Shown piece after piece: positions 37,541-47,382 of a DNA stretch of 64,000 nt (the first letter of the stretch is position 1; every line of letters begins with the position of its first letter). Source of the DNA: Ulva prolifera (taxonomy: Eukaryota; Chlorophyta; Ulvophyceae; Ulvales; Ulvaceae); the NCBI GenBank assembly GCA_023078555.1, contig CM041202.1, positions 1,732,022-1,796,021 of the forward strand, in the 5' to 3' direction. Position numbers and translations under genes: made by a program. The notes below the pieces were generated by a model. It had not been told where the DNA came from, ran no database searches, and saw only the letters and a program-made list of their open reading frames with translations.

Positions 37541-37945
37541 CGCATCCCCGAGGCGGACGTCAGACGGATACGTGTCGGATCCGGAATTTAGTGCATCCGT
37601 CCGTAGCCCGTCCGCCGGACGCATAACGGAACCGACTTCTCTTCCGTACATCCTCCTGTTGTGCTCCGAAGACAGGCTCGCCACAGAAGGCGTTGCCCTG
37701 GGGCGTACCGGACGGGAATCGGAAAATCCTACCTACCTCTGCCCCACCTCCGCCACAACGATCCGATACTCCGTGCAACCTACGTCCGGCTTCCACCGAC
37801 TCTCCGAAGGCTCTCCAACTGCCCCTCCGTACACACTACGTCAGCTCTCCGAATCACCGTGTCGCCATTCTTCTAGTGGATGGCTCTCGAGTGCAGCCGC
37901 GGCCGCCTGTAGCGTCACGGAAGCTCCTCATGAGGCCGGACGTCG
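37540..37945. repeat. TTCCG-rich degenerate repeat (copy 2)
   Basis: Same composition and right-end sequence as 79-470. It runs up to the left edge of duplication copy 2 at about 37931. At the equivalent edge of copy 1 (8081) there is instead the element shared with 19468-19580, so the duplication boundary here coincides with a repeat. Confidence 0.5.
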
Positions 37946-38003
37946 ACACCGCTGGTCCACCCGGAATGTGCTCAGTAGGCTACCGAAGAGTGAACGGGAA
38001 CAG

Positions 38004-38064
38004 TTGATTCCGATGAGATTCGGTTTCAGTGTTTGTTTTCTTCCGTTCACTCTGTTGTAAATGC
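38004..38064 (+). mobile_element. LINE A 3' end insertion, 61 bp
   Basis: TTGATTCCGATGAGATTCGG to TCTGTTGTAAATGC inserted between an 11-bp target-site duplication AACGGGAACAG (37993-38003 and 38065-38075). Copy 1 has the empty site at about 8143-8153. Confidence 0.85.
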
Positions 38065-38124
38065 AACGGGAACAGACATGTCTGCTCTGTACAAGCAAAA
38101 CAAGCATCTCTAGGCTACAGAAGG

Positions 38125-38226
38125 CTTACAAAAGAGTGAACGGGAGAAAACAAACACTGAAACCGAATCTCATCCGAATCAACTGCAACATACACTCACA
38201 CACACACGAACACTACAACCGCACCC
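38125..38226 (-). mobile_element. LINE A 3' end insertion, 102 bp, antisense
   Basis: CTTACAAAAGAGTGAACGGG and onward through ATCTCATCCGAATCAACTGC. Flanked by the 13-bp duplication AGGCTACAGAAGG (38112-38124 and 38227-38239). The corresponding site in copy 1 (about 8176) has one copy of AGGCTACAGAAG and no insertion. Confidence 0.85.
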
Positions 38227-38524
38227 AGGCTACAGAAGGGGAACCGGGTGCAGGCACGTACAGCACCAGAACATGTTCTGAGCCATCGGAAGTGTGCACA
38301 TCTCCGGTACGCCCCTTCATGTGTTTACAAAAGAGTTGTAGTGTGCTCGTGTGTGGATTGCTGCTGCTTCGGATGAGATTCGGTGTTGGTGCTTGTCTTC
38401 TTCCGTTGGCACTTTTATGACATATGCTTGCGTTATATAGAGCTTGAGCAGGGGGATCTCCCCTGCGGTCGTTACACGTGTTGTTGCAGCGGGGTAATGC
38501 TGAGATGTACCGGAAGCCTGCGAT

Positions 38525-38648
38525 CCTGCCGGACTGAGTTAACGTTGTGAGTGCGGTTGTTGTGTTCGTGTGTGTGTGAGTGTATGTTGATGTTGATGCG
38601 GATGAGCTTCGGTTTCAGTGTTTATTTTCTCCCGTTCACTCTTTTGTT
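38525..38648 (+). mobile_element. LINE A insertion into an older LINE A copy, 124 bp
   Basis: CCTGCCGGACTGAGTTAACG to CTCTTTTGTT. Flanked by a 16-bp target-site duplication ACCGGAAGCCTGCGAT (38509-38524 and 38649-38664). The target is itself the shared LINE A variant fragment; copy 1 keeps it uninterrupted at about 8463. It begins in the last codons of the LINE and contains the whole 3' UTR. Confidence 0.9.
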
Positions 38649-38974
38649 ACCGGAAGCCTGCGATTGTGATCTCGCGTGAGCAGAGTTTGGGCGCTATGAT
38701 ACGGGGCATGCAGACCCGAATTCGCCGGACTGTACTTGTTACAAAGGGTGTGTGTATTTGCATGTCAGCTGCAGCTGCAGCTGTGTGTGGCTGCGTGCGT
38801 CAACGCTGGCTCGAGAGGAAGCATACATCTGTGTTTGCTTTCCACCGTTCACTCTTCTGTGGCACATGCCTTACGTTGCGCGCAACAGCGTATACACCCA
38901 CACACCAACAAACCCACACCCACACACGCGTTCAGCTGTGTGGCCTATGGCTTGTGACACGACTGCGTGATGCG

Positions 38975-39076
38975 AGCTTGGAATCCTCGAGGTTCTAGGT
39001 TTGGGTGAATGTCTGTCGAGCGTACGTACGCTCGACAGACGTTCACCCAAACCTAGAACCTCGAGGATTCCAAGCT
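38975..39076. repeat. Near-perfect palindrome, 51-bp arms, no spacer
   Basis: Centre CGTAC|GTACG at 39025/39026; the arms differ at one base. Left of 38975 the sequence back to about 38893 is the inverse of 39530-39600, on the far side of the LINE A insertion. The original inverted duplication was therefore longer (about 130 bp per arm) and the LINE later entered its right arm. Copy 1 has only the right-arm orientation (8711-8761). Confidence 0.85.
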
Positions 39077-39520
39077 GCGGATATGTATCGGAAGTCTGGG
39101 CTTGTCATCTCTCGGGAGCAGGGGTTGCGGTATGATGCGGGCCTGGAAGGCGCGGTCCTGCCGGACTGAGTTGTGCGTGCGGTTGTTATGTTCGTGTGTG
39201 TGTGTGTGTGTTACAAGGACAAAGCAAGCGAGGCAGGTAGCACCGCAAGCAAGAAGCAGGGGAAACGCACACCACGCAGCAAGCCACACGAAGCGCACAC
39301 CAAAACCCACGCAACGGCGGCACCCGCGCCGGACACAGCGACACGGCAACACAACCATACACACGCCCATGCCCACACGCCCATCCCCACCCGAACCCCG
39401 CCCAACAGCAAGGCGGGGTTGTAACAAGTACAGTGTTCGTGTGTGTGTGAGTGTAGGTTGATGTTGATGCGGATGAGATTCGGTTTCAGTGTTTGTTTTC
39501 TCCCCTTCACTCTTTTGTAA
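39077..39520 (+). mobile_element. LINE A copy with a nested LINE B-type insertion
   Basis: Coding tail MYRKSGLVISREQGLRYDAG with stop near 39170, 3' UTR, and end CACTCTTTTGTAA. It is flanked by the 9-bp duplication TTCCAAGCT (39068-39076 and 39521-39529). Within its 3' UTR, 39211-39435 is a further antisense element starting TTACAAGGACAAAGCAAG, flanked by TTCGTGTGTGTGTG on both sides. Without it the UTR matches 6970-7075. Confidence 0.85.
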
Positions 39521-39574
39521 TTCCAAGCTCGCATCACGCAGTCGTGTCACAAGCCATAGGCCACACAGCTGAAG

Positions 39575-40449
39575 GCGTGTGTGGGTGTGGGTTTGTGGGT
39601 GTGTGGGTGTGTGCTTGGCGGTCTACGGATCTGCATGTGTCTTTTGATGCGCCGGTGGTGGGTTTCCTGGGCGTGGTGGGTGTCGCGTTGTGGGAATAAA
39701 CAGGTGATCTGTCACTTGTTGTATTAGCCTTTGCTCAATACATACACAGCACCTGTGCATTCTCTGTTCAGACAAGATTACATGTGCTAAGTTGTCTCAC
39801 CTGTGGGAATAAACAGGTGATCTGTCACTTGTTGTATTAGCCTTTGCTCAATACATACACAGCACCTGCAGCATCTGTTCTATGAACTCTATGCTACCCA
39901 CAGTTCTCACAATGACACTCAGCACACGAACACAACATGCAGTCCAAACTACCGTAGCTGGATGTGCATACCTGTGCATTCTCTGTTCAGACAACATGTC
40001 TGCTACAGAGTGCACGGCTGCATATATACCATTTCCACGCACACACCATGGTGCACAGAGCACAACACTCTGGCTCTGTGGAGCTCAGATCTACCAAATC
40101 ATCCACACCATCACATCATACTATACCATAGGATGTGTGGTGCTCTCACACGACGCGTACGCAGTCGTGTCACGCATCATGCCAGGCATCTGCCTGCATG
40201 CGTGTGTGTTGACTCGTTTTCCTGAGTCTTCACTGTACGTCTCACGTGTGCATGCAACACTAATAGAGGACAATCAGAATATGAGGCAGCCACTGCTGCA
40301 CCTCACATTTGACTACAATATTAGCATGACTCATTCTCACAGCCCAGAGAAGTCTGTGCTGCCACACGCGTGCGTGCGTGTCTGTGTGTTTGCTCCGTCT
40401 GTTTGCTTCTTTCGCGGTGCTGCCGCCTTGCTGCCTTTGTCCTTGTAAC
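39575..40449 (+). mobile_element. LINE B 3' copy interrupted by a TGTGG element
   Basis: 39575-39688 is LINE B 3' UTR (GTGTGCTTGGCGGTCTACGG). 39689-40366 is a different transposon. 40372-40449 is the rest of the LINE B 3' end (TGTGTTTGCTCCGTCTGTTT to TGTCCTTGTAA). The flanks are CACACAGCTGAA on both sides; copy 1 has a single CACACAGCTGAA there (about 8794-8805). Confidence 0.8.
39689..40366. mobile_element. TGTGG...CCACA transposon, copy 1, 678 bp, 5-bp target duplication
   Basis: Starts TGTGGGAATAAACAGGTGAT and ends GTCTGTGCTGCCACA. Flanked by CGCGT on both sides (39684-39688 and 40367-40371). The first 113 bases are repeated in tandem (units begin at 39689 and 39802, each preceded or ended by TCTCACC). 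Internal sequence 39998-40200 is an inverted, diverged match to the TATATATA block at 14035-14200 and 46140-46300. No protein domain recognised, so it is non-autonomous. The superfamily was not recognised; TG...CA ends with a 5-bp duplication would also fit a small LTR-type element. Confidence 0.75.
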
Positions 40450-40618
40450 ACACACACAGCTGAACGATGATCATGACGCATGCCTCGACAGCACATGGCA
40501 GCCAGCTAGACAATCCCTGTCTGTGGGCCCCTGTAGCCACATCTGGAGCAGGGGGCCTCGCCTTGAAGGGCCCCAAACCTGCACATTGAGGTCGTCCCAT
40601 AACACGCACCCACCAACA

Positions 40619-40938
40619 GATCTAGAGAAGAGCTCGCATGGCACACTAGTACTGAGCCAGAAGTGCCGGCGCCTGAGGTCTGCCCGAGCCGCAGGAAGCT
40701 GCAGTTCATCGATCGGGGCCCCGTGAGGGCATATATGCTGCAGCTGGCCCGTGAGGACCAGTGGTGGGGTGCCTTGTCCCATTCTTGGGGCAGCCATCCA
40801 GAAATTAGATCTGAATATCCGGATTTGTTCTATTTGATCGGGCCCAACGGCCCAACACTGGCGAGGACAAAGCCCGTGGCGGACTGGGCTGCAGCCGCAC
40901 CCGGCAAAGCAACAGTTGCTACAAGTGTAGTTGATTAA
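40619..40938 (+). CDS. Unknown conserved ORF, intact copy
   Basis: Open for about 105 codons. The conserved part reads FIDRGPVRAYMLQLARED, WWGALSHSWGSHPEIRSEYP, DLFYLIGPNGPTLARTKP, and the stop follows VATSVVD. The N-terminus is not defined; there is no convincing ATG at the left edge, so this is probably an exon. Copy 1 (8962-9283) has a frameshift, and a third, older remnant lies at 860-930. It may be an exon of a host gene or part of an unidentified mobile element. No domain recognised. Confidence 0.4.
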
Positions 40939-41049
40939 GCTACAGAGGAGTGAACGGGGGCAGGCAGACACCACGAAAGAATCTCATCCGCTGCTACTAG
41001 AATGTCCGTTCTAGTCTTCTACAACAACCCCACACGGTAGCCCGCAACG

Positions 41050-41105
41050 ATGTCTTACAAAAGAGTGAACGGGAGAAACAAACCCTGAAACCGAATCTCA
41101 TCCGA
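41050..41105 (-). mobile_element. LINE A 3' end insertion, 56 bp, antisense
   Basis: ATGTCTTACAAAAGAGTGAA to AATCTCATCCGA between an 11-bp duplication AGCCCGCAACG (41039-41049 and 41106-41116). Copy 1 has a single AGCCCGCAACG near 9368. Confidence 0.85.
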
Positions 41106-41165
41106 AGCCCGCAACGCGAATGCAAGGTGCCATGCATGTGGTGCATCACCCTCGTCGAAGGCGAC

Positions 41166-41200
41166 GAGGCCCTTCATGTTACAAAAGAGGCCCTTCATGT
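41166..41200 (-). mobile_element. Tail-only LINE A insertion (7 bp) with 14-bp target duplication
   Basis: GAGGCCCTTCATGT occurs at 41166-41179 and 41187-41200, separated only by TACAAAA, the complement of the LINE A tail TTTTGTA. It looks like an insertion event that was aborted after only the tail had been copied. Confidence 0.6.
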
Positions 41201-41204
41201 AGTT

Positions 41205-42520
41205 GCAGCTTCACAATCGGAGTTGCCATGCTTTAGTTCATACGCAGATCTTCTAGTACACCTGTGCACTCTTCAGTGCTACTAGTAGTGAATGATTTTG
41301 ATTGTTTTCGCACTCCAAGGCTGCCGGCAGCAGTTCAACCACATCTCATGATCATGGCACTTGCGGTCACGCGCTTCGCTCAGGCGGCCGGTAAGCACAC
41401 TAAAAGGTGGCTGCAGTGCTCTTCTCCAAGAGATGCGCCCCTCAGCAGTACGTGGTCTGCCGAGCAGTGTTCCCGGACATCTTTGTTGTATCTCTCATGA
41501 GTGGTGTGTGTGCTTGGACTCCTGAATGTGTCTACTGCTCTGCTCACCATGATTCGTTTCAGGGCAAGATCTGCGCGATGTTGTTCTACACCCCCGCAGC
41601 TCTTCTGCAGCTTCATGCATCATGGTGAGCCTGGCATTGACCTGTGGTTTGAACAGTTTGTTGTCGTCTAGCATGTGCTGCGCTGTCAATACACTCTTCT
41701 GTCACGCATCTCAAACACACAGCCTGAGGGGAGTAGCCTTGCTTGCTTGTTCCTTGTAATACAAGGGAGCAGGCACTCGAGTTGCCGATCGGGGTGTCAT
41801 GCCAAATGGACCGCGAGCGCCTCAGAACGCTCTGCAAAGTGCCGGCATCATCTACACAAGCTCAAATTTCCTGAACGCGACTGTACCTTCGTTTTGAGTG
41901 GCTGGGCTGCCCTGCTTTGCCCGGCGGGTGCCTGTAGGGCGTTCGCATCGGCCTCGGAACACATTCTTGACTAACCTATGCGTTGCTGGTAAGCTGGTTC
42001 GGCGCTTTGCTAAGCTAAACACGCTGAAGGGGCATCTGCAAACATGTGTCGCTGATTCGCATGCATCACATGGTGTATGCCACATGTACATGTGCATGCA
42101 GTGGAGCTCTGAGGTAGCGGGACCGTCCCGCGATCACGACGCGAGTCGACTGCCATTTTTATGAGAAGTCGCGGTGTGCTTGTAGTCTGGACTCACTGCT
42201 GCCAGGCACCTCGCCCATGCAATGCACATGTTGCACTGCTGACAAGTACTGCCATGGCTCTCAACACATACCTAATCACCTGAGTCTACCAGGATTGCAG
42301 ATAGAATGCTGACCGCTCACCGGTACCATGTCGAGGAAAGAGCATCAATTGCAACCCGGAAAACATTTCTTTTGACTGACGAGGATGGAATGAATGTCTA
42401 GCGCTGCTCGAGTGGCAGCCAGAATGTCAATTGGTAGTTGACTTGTACCTAGGACATGACATGGTTGACTGTTCCGATATGTAGTCTTCGCTGGCATGCT
42501 CTGGCGTGTCCTGAGGCCGA
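41205..42520. other. Non-coding part of duplication copy 2
   Basis: Collinear with about 9420-10750 and free of further insertions. No gene supported. Confidence 0.5.
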
Positions 42521-42521
42521 G

Positions 42522-42544
42522 TATATTGCAGCATATATACATAG
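42522..42544 (+). promoter_or_regulatory. TATA-box region of the glycoprotein gene, copy 2
   Basis: TATATTGCAGCATATATACA, about 60-80 bases upstream of the ATG at 42605, matching 10750-10772 in copy 1 with one change. Confidence 0.55.
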
Positions 42545-42604
42545 TGAGTATAGGTAGTTGCGACTCACCCTACATGACTTGCAGGCTCGCCTAGACCTGA
42601 AGCC

Positions 42605-45103
42605 ATGACGCGTGCCACAGCCCTATCGCTGACAGCGTTGCTAGCAGCTGTGGGCCTGGGGGTTTGCACCGCTCAGGCTGTCAATGTAGATCTTGCGGCC
42701 GTGTGCGAAGAGCCGCAATGCACCGTCGCGGGTGGCACTTGCACATCCACCACGGACACAGGCTGCTGCGATTTTCTGTCGGGCCAAAGTTGTGCTGGGA
42801 TCCCTGGTCCTGGGAGATGCGTGCCTCGCGACTGCAGCGATGACACAGGCGCGCGAATCATGCCGGTGCCTCAGGATTGCCTCTGCCTCGACTCGAGTGA
42901 GTGTGACGAAGGCCTGGAGTGTGCCACGGACGGCACCAAAGCCAACACGTGTCAGGTGCGACGTCGCCCCACAGGCGCACTGCATGTTATAACAACATCA
43001 AATAGCAGCTGCGTGATCGAGGCATCTAATGACAGATTGTATGTTCATCACGGTGGATCGGCTGCATGCATACTCCAGTGAACGTCATAGCGTGACTTGG
43101 CATGCTTAACGTGCAGCACCAGAGACAGCATGCAACATTACCCCGCCACTGGCCTACCTTCGACTGTGCAGGGCTTGCATCACTTGCCAGCGTAGGCACA
43201 GCAGCTTTGTTTGCGTTACGGCCGTTGCGGCATTTGTATGGTTTCATGAGCTCATTTGTCCGTCCGGAGATCTTGCCGGGCACGCTGCTCAGACCAAACT
43301 GACTGGGTTCGCTGTCTGACGAGCCTCCTGATCAGAAGCCTTCAGAACCCGGTCACGATTCTGCATCATGAGCTGCAGGCGTTCCTCGTCATCTCTCTGG
43401 TTTGGAGGGGAGACTACGGAATGGATTTGAGGAGGTATGACGGCGGTGGAGACTGTCAACCTGGGAATGTGATAACCACTGTCAACGCTGGCGGATCCTG
43501 CGGTGCCTCATCTTCTGTGACCTTCACGTACTCCTCCGATGCCGTCGTCTGCGGCGGCCTCCTCGTCGCAAGACTTGGCTCGGCACAATATGATTGCGAA
43601 TTTATTTACGAGGTGTCGCTCTCTGCAGCTGCATGGGGTGTCGAGTTGGGGTCGGTTGGTTGCTCGGCACCAAGAACACAGTGCGCCATGGACATCAGCG
43701 ATAGCTACGTGGCTCTTCGATTCAATCCAGATGAACTGTCTTGTGGGCTATCCGAGCCGCCACCTCCCCCACCTCCCCCACCTCCGCCGCCACCTCCACC
43801 TCCCCCGCCAGCGCCTCCCCCGCCTCCCCCTCCTCCGCCGCCACCTCCACCTCCCCCGCCAGCGCCTCCCCCGCCTCCCCCTCCTCCGCCGCCACCTCCA
43901 CCTCCCCCGCCAGCGCCTCCCCCGCCTCCCCCACCTCCGCCGCCACCTCCACCTCCCCCGCCAGCGCCTCCTCCGCCTCCCCCACCTCCGCCGCCAACTC
44001 CACCTCCCCCGCCGCCCCCGCCTCCCCCATCATCCCCGCCACCCCCATCACCCCCATCTCCACCACCACCCCCGCCTCCGCCGCCTACCCCATCACCCCC
44101 ATCTCCACCACCACCCCCGCCTCCGCCGCCACCCCCGCCTTCCTCGCCCCCGCCTCCCCTGCCTGCGCAACAACTCCCAACCCCGCCGCCACCCCCACAA
44201 TCACCACCGCCCCCTACGCCGTCGTCGCCCCCTCCGCCACCGCCTCCATCACTACCCCCACCGCCACAGTCACCGCCACCACCGCCTCCGTCAACGCCGC
44301 CTCCTCCTCCAACATCACAATCTCCACAGCCTCCACCACCACCCTCGCCCGCGCCACCCCTGCCTCCCCCTCCTCCCTCATCACCCCCGCCTTCCCCGCC
44401 CCTGCCTCCCCTGCCTGTGCCACCACTCCCACCCCCGCCGCCACCCCCACAATCACCACCGCCCCCTACGCCGTCGTCGCCCCCGCCGCCACCGGCTCCA
44501 TCACCGCCCCCACTGCCACAATCACCGCCACCACCGCCCCCGTCACCGGCGCCTCCTCCTCCAACATCACAATCTCTGCAGCCTCCACCACCACCCTCGC
44601 CCGCGCCACCCCCGCCTCCCCCTCCTCCCCCATCACCCCCACCTTCCCCGCCCCCGCCTCCCCTGCCTGTGCCACCACTCCCACCTCCGCCGCCACCCCT
44701 ACAATTACCACCGCCCCCTACGCCATCGCCGCCCCCACCACCTCCGCCATCACTGCCGCCGCCCCCAGATGGACCTGGCCCAGGTCCGGGGCTGCCTCCG
44801 CGAGACAACACCACACTCCCTGGCCAAGTCCCACCCTTTGTCACGGTCATCATCATATCAGCCGCTCGGCCTCAGCCGGACAGGTTCACCTTTGGCGACT
44901 GTGGCAGGCCAGGGCAGGCGTGCTGCGTGGCCGTGTTCCGATTCATATCGATTGGTGTTTGTTTTGGCAGCAGCACATGTGATGTTGACTCGTTCTCGCC
45001 CGCATGCCTTGACACTCTTGTATGTGACGGGCTTGGTATTCCATTTGGCGGGTTCACCGTCGATGGATTTGGTGTCGGGAATGTATGCACCTCGTTCTTC
45101 TAG
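42605..45103 (+). CDS. Secreted Cys-rich, proline-rich (HRGP/pherophorin-like) glycoprotein
   Basis: Two exons, 42605-42955 and 43379-45103; the intron has GTGCGA...CTGCAG and phase 0. About 691 aa. Residues 1-25 are a signal peptide (LSLTALLAAVGLGV then CTAQA). Residues 26-117 are a Cys-rich domain (CEEPQCTVAGGTC, DTGCCDFLSGQSCAG, CLCLDSSECDEGLEC). Residues 118-240 form a second domain (GDYGMDLRRYDGGGDC, SSVTFTYSSDAVVCGG). Next come about 330 residues of almost pure Pro with Ser/Ala/Thr/Gln, including 84-residue tandem units. The C-terminal Cys domain (FTFGDCGRPGQACCVAVFRF, VCFGSSTCDVDSF) ends VCTSFF. Two globular Cys domains flanking a hydroxyproline-type rod is the plan of volvocine pherophorins, but the domains themselves were not matched to a family. 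An extracellular-matrix or wall location is inferred. Confidence 0.75.
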
Positions 45104-45703
45104 GGCCTGCTAGTTGTTAGATTCTTCTGGATGAGGTTGCGTCTGCGAGCACCGGGGCACCGTAAATACGCTGAAGTCAATACTACAATTGTGCACGCCA
45201 TCATGGTGCCAACGAGCAGATCGCGTGCATCCAAGTTAGGACTGTTGAGTTGATGTTGTAATTCCATGTTGTGCAATTATGTAGCTTATATAGCAAGACG
45301 GTTTTATCACAGGTACTGCTATTGTGCCTCGTTTACAGCGTGTTGTAGTAAAAGTCAATGCTCTGCCATACAATGGCGCCAAATCTTGTAATTGTCATCA
45401 TGTTTTTTGCAGGCGCACACATGCAGTACGCATGCATGATTACATGCTTGTGGGCTGCGCTGCCCGTAGGTCGTTTGTTGCATGGTGCTGCATATGGGTT
45501 CCTTGATTCAGTTAATGTGGCCAGCAGACCAGGCTGCTAAGTATGCTTTATTGTGGCAGCACAAATATCTTCTGAGGTGTGTGAATCATACATGTTGTAG
45601 CGGTACATTGCGCATTGTCCACTAGGCAACAGTAGCACACCCAGTGCACATCTAGTGTATAGTACGCTAGGTACTATGCAAATGAGAGCACCGCCTAGTG
45701 AGG
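45104..45703. other. Region downstream of the glycoprotein gene
   Basis: Collinear with 13442-14040. No gene supported. Confidence 0.5.
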
Positions 45704-45708
45704 GAATG

Positions 45709-46139
45709 TGTGGCAATATGAGCTCTGTTAGCTGCTATGATCACTAGTCATACAGTACAAACTCCTGTCAATTGCGAGTCAAAGATCTTACAGAATAACC
45801 ATGGCGTGTGTCTCACCTGTGGCAATATGAGCTCTGTTGGCTACTATGATCACTATTCATACAGTACAGACTCCTGCACCACGTATCACGCTGAGCACAC
45901 TGATCTCTGCTGTAGTCAGTAGACAGACACACACAAACAGCAAAGCATTCGCACCTGTCAATTGCCAGTCAAAGATGACCTGGAATTGACAGCTACGTCC
46001 TACTAATATAGTATATTCTGTGCTCTGGACAGCCGACCTTCGGTTTGCCCGCATACTCACAGCCAAATGCATGTGATCTGCTGCACTCGCGTTATCACAG
46101 CTAAGACACGCTTGCACCAGGGGAGCTCTGCTTCCCACA
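45709..46139. mobile_element. TGTGG...CCACA transposon, copy 2, 431 bp
   Basis: Starts TGTGGCAATATGAGCTCTGT and ends GCTCTGCTTCCCACA. Flanked by GAATG on both sides (45704-45708 and 46140-46144); copy 1 has an empty site with a single GAATG at about 14035. As in the element at 39689, the first 109 bases are tandemly repeated, with the second unit starting at 45818 after TCTCACC. The second unit has an internal insertion. Confidence 0.8.
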
Positions 46140-46739
46140 GAATGGTGTGATGAAGTCGAGAGGATGTTTTGGTGGGTCTGAGTTCCACAGAGCAATAGGC
46201 TTTCTGTGGGTTGTGGTCGCCATGGAAATACTATATATACAGCAGTGCACTCTCTGAGAGACATCTTTTCCAAGCAGAGGAATGCACAGATGTTGTGTTG
46301 TATTGAGCTCGGGCGGAGTCAATAGGAAAAACTGATCACCTGCGATTCTCACAGGCATGTGTTGCAAGTGCAAGATTAGACGCGGCCGGCCGGTGGCACC
46401 GCATGAACCACACATGCACATCACAGCCTATAATTCATTCTGCCGAGTCACGTTGATGAGGCAGATCTCCAGGTGATAGATGAGCGTTTGACTTCTTCTT
46501 TTGGACGACATCTTTAATCACATTTGTATCACGGATCCGGACTGTAGCGCAGATGACTCTAGAGTGCCTCTCTCTGGGCGGCAACAAGGCAACCACAACA
46601 CAGAGCCCATCTGCAAGGACGTGTCCACACACCATGCACATTTACACCCGCGCCGCACCCGACACATTCCGTGGGCGATTGGCCTTAGGCGTGCTCTGTC
46701 ATCAGCGTGTCGGCGGATGGCGGCGCTGCCGTGTTGCTC

Positions 46740-47132
46740 CGCTGCTCGGGGCTTTCTGTTGGTGAAGGGGATGCAGTGGGGGACGGCTGCGTTAGGGGGA
46801 TTGGGTTGGGGTCTAGGGGCTGGGGGGCCCCGGCGGCTTACGCGTTGGGCCGGCAGCGGCCGGGCTGACCGCTTTGGCCACCGCGGCCGCGCGCACGGCG
46901 GGATCGTATGGTGGTGTGGGGGTGTGGTTGGGGGGTGTGTACACGTTCCGTGGATTTCTGTCGGGCTGAGGCGTGGTGTTGTGTGCGGGTGCTTGTTGTG
47001 ACTTGGCCCTGCACTCGAGGGATTCAGGGTGACTGCCGCTCTCCTGACGTGCGTGCTTTAAATTGGGCTGTTCGTGTGCCTTGGCGTTGCTCTGGCGGTG
47101 CTTCCCGCCCCTCCGGTTTTTCTCTTGTGTAA
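46740..47132 (+). repeat. GC-rich repeat, copy 2 of 14620-15020
   Basis: GGTTGGGGTCTAGGGGCTGG and onward to GGTTTTTCTCTTGTGTAAG. Same comments as for copy 1; possibly a LINE 3' end. Confidence 0.35.
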
Positions 47133-47382
47133 GAAACACGCAAGTAGCATTGACATACAACCTAGCGTACATTGACATCCCACACACCTACAAATCGCTA
47201 TGGCAGTAGACAGATGATGAAGCTCGCGCAAAGATCAACAGATTTGAAAGGGGCAATGCCGCGTACTATATGACGGTGGCCCTGGAGACCCAACAATACA
47301 CGTGTCGGGAGAAGGCAAGCCCGTTGCAAATCTGTACGTCATTTACATCAGTGTGTACAAGTCGCGCCCCGCTGCGGCATTG

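Noticed and set aside
39689-39915. Solo or adjacent LTRs (TG...CA, 5-bp duplication)
   Set aside because: The doubled unit is only at the left end, the right end does not repeat it, and the outer ends match as inverted TGTGG/CCACA. Retained as an element of unknown class instead.
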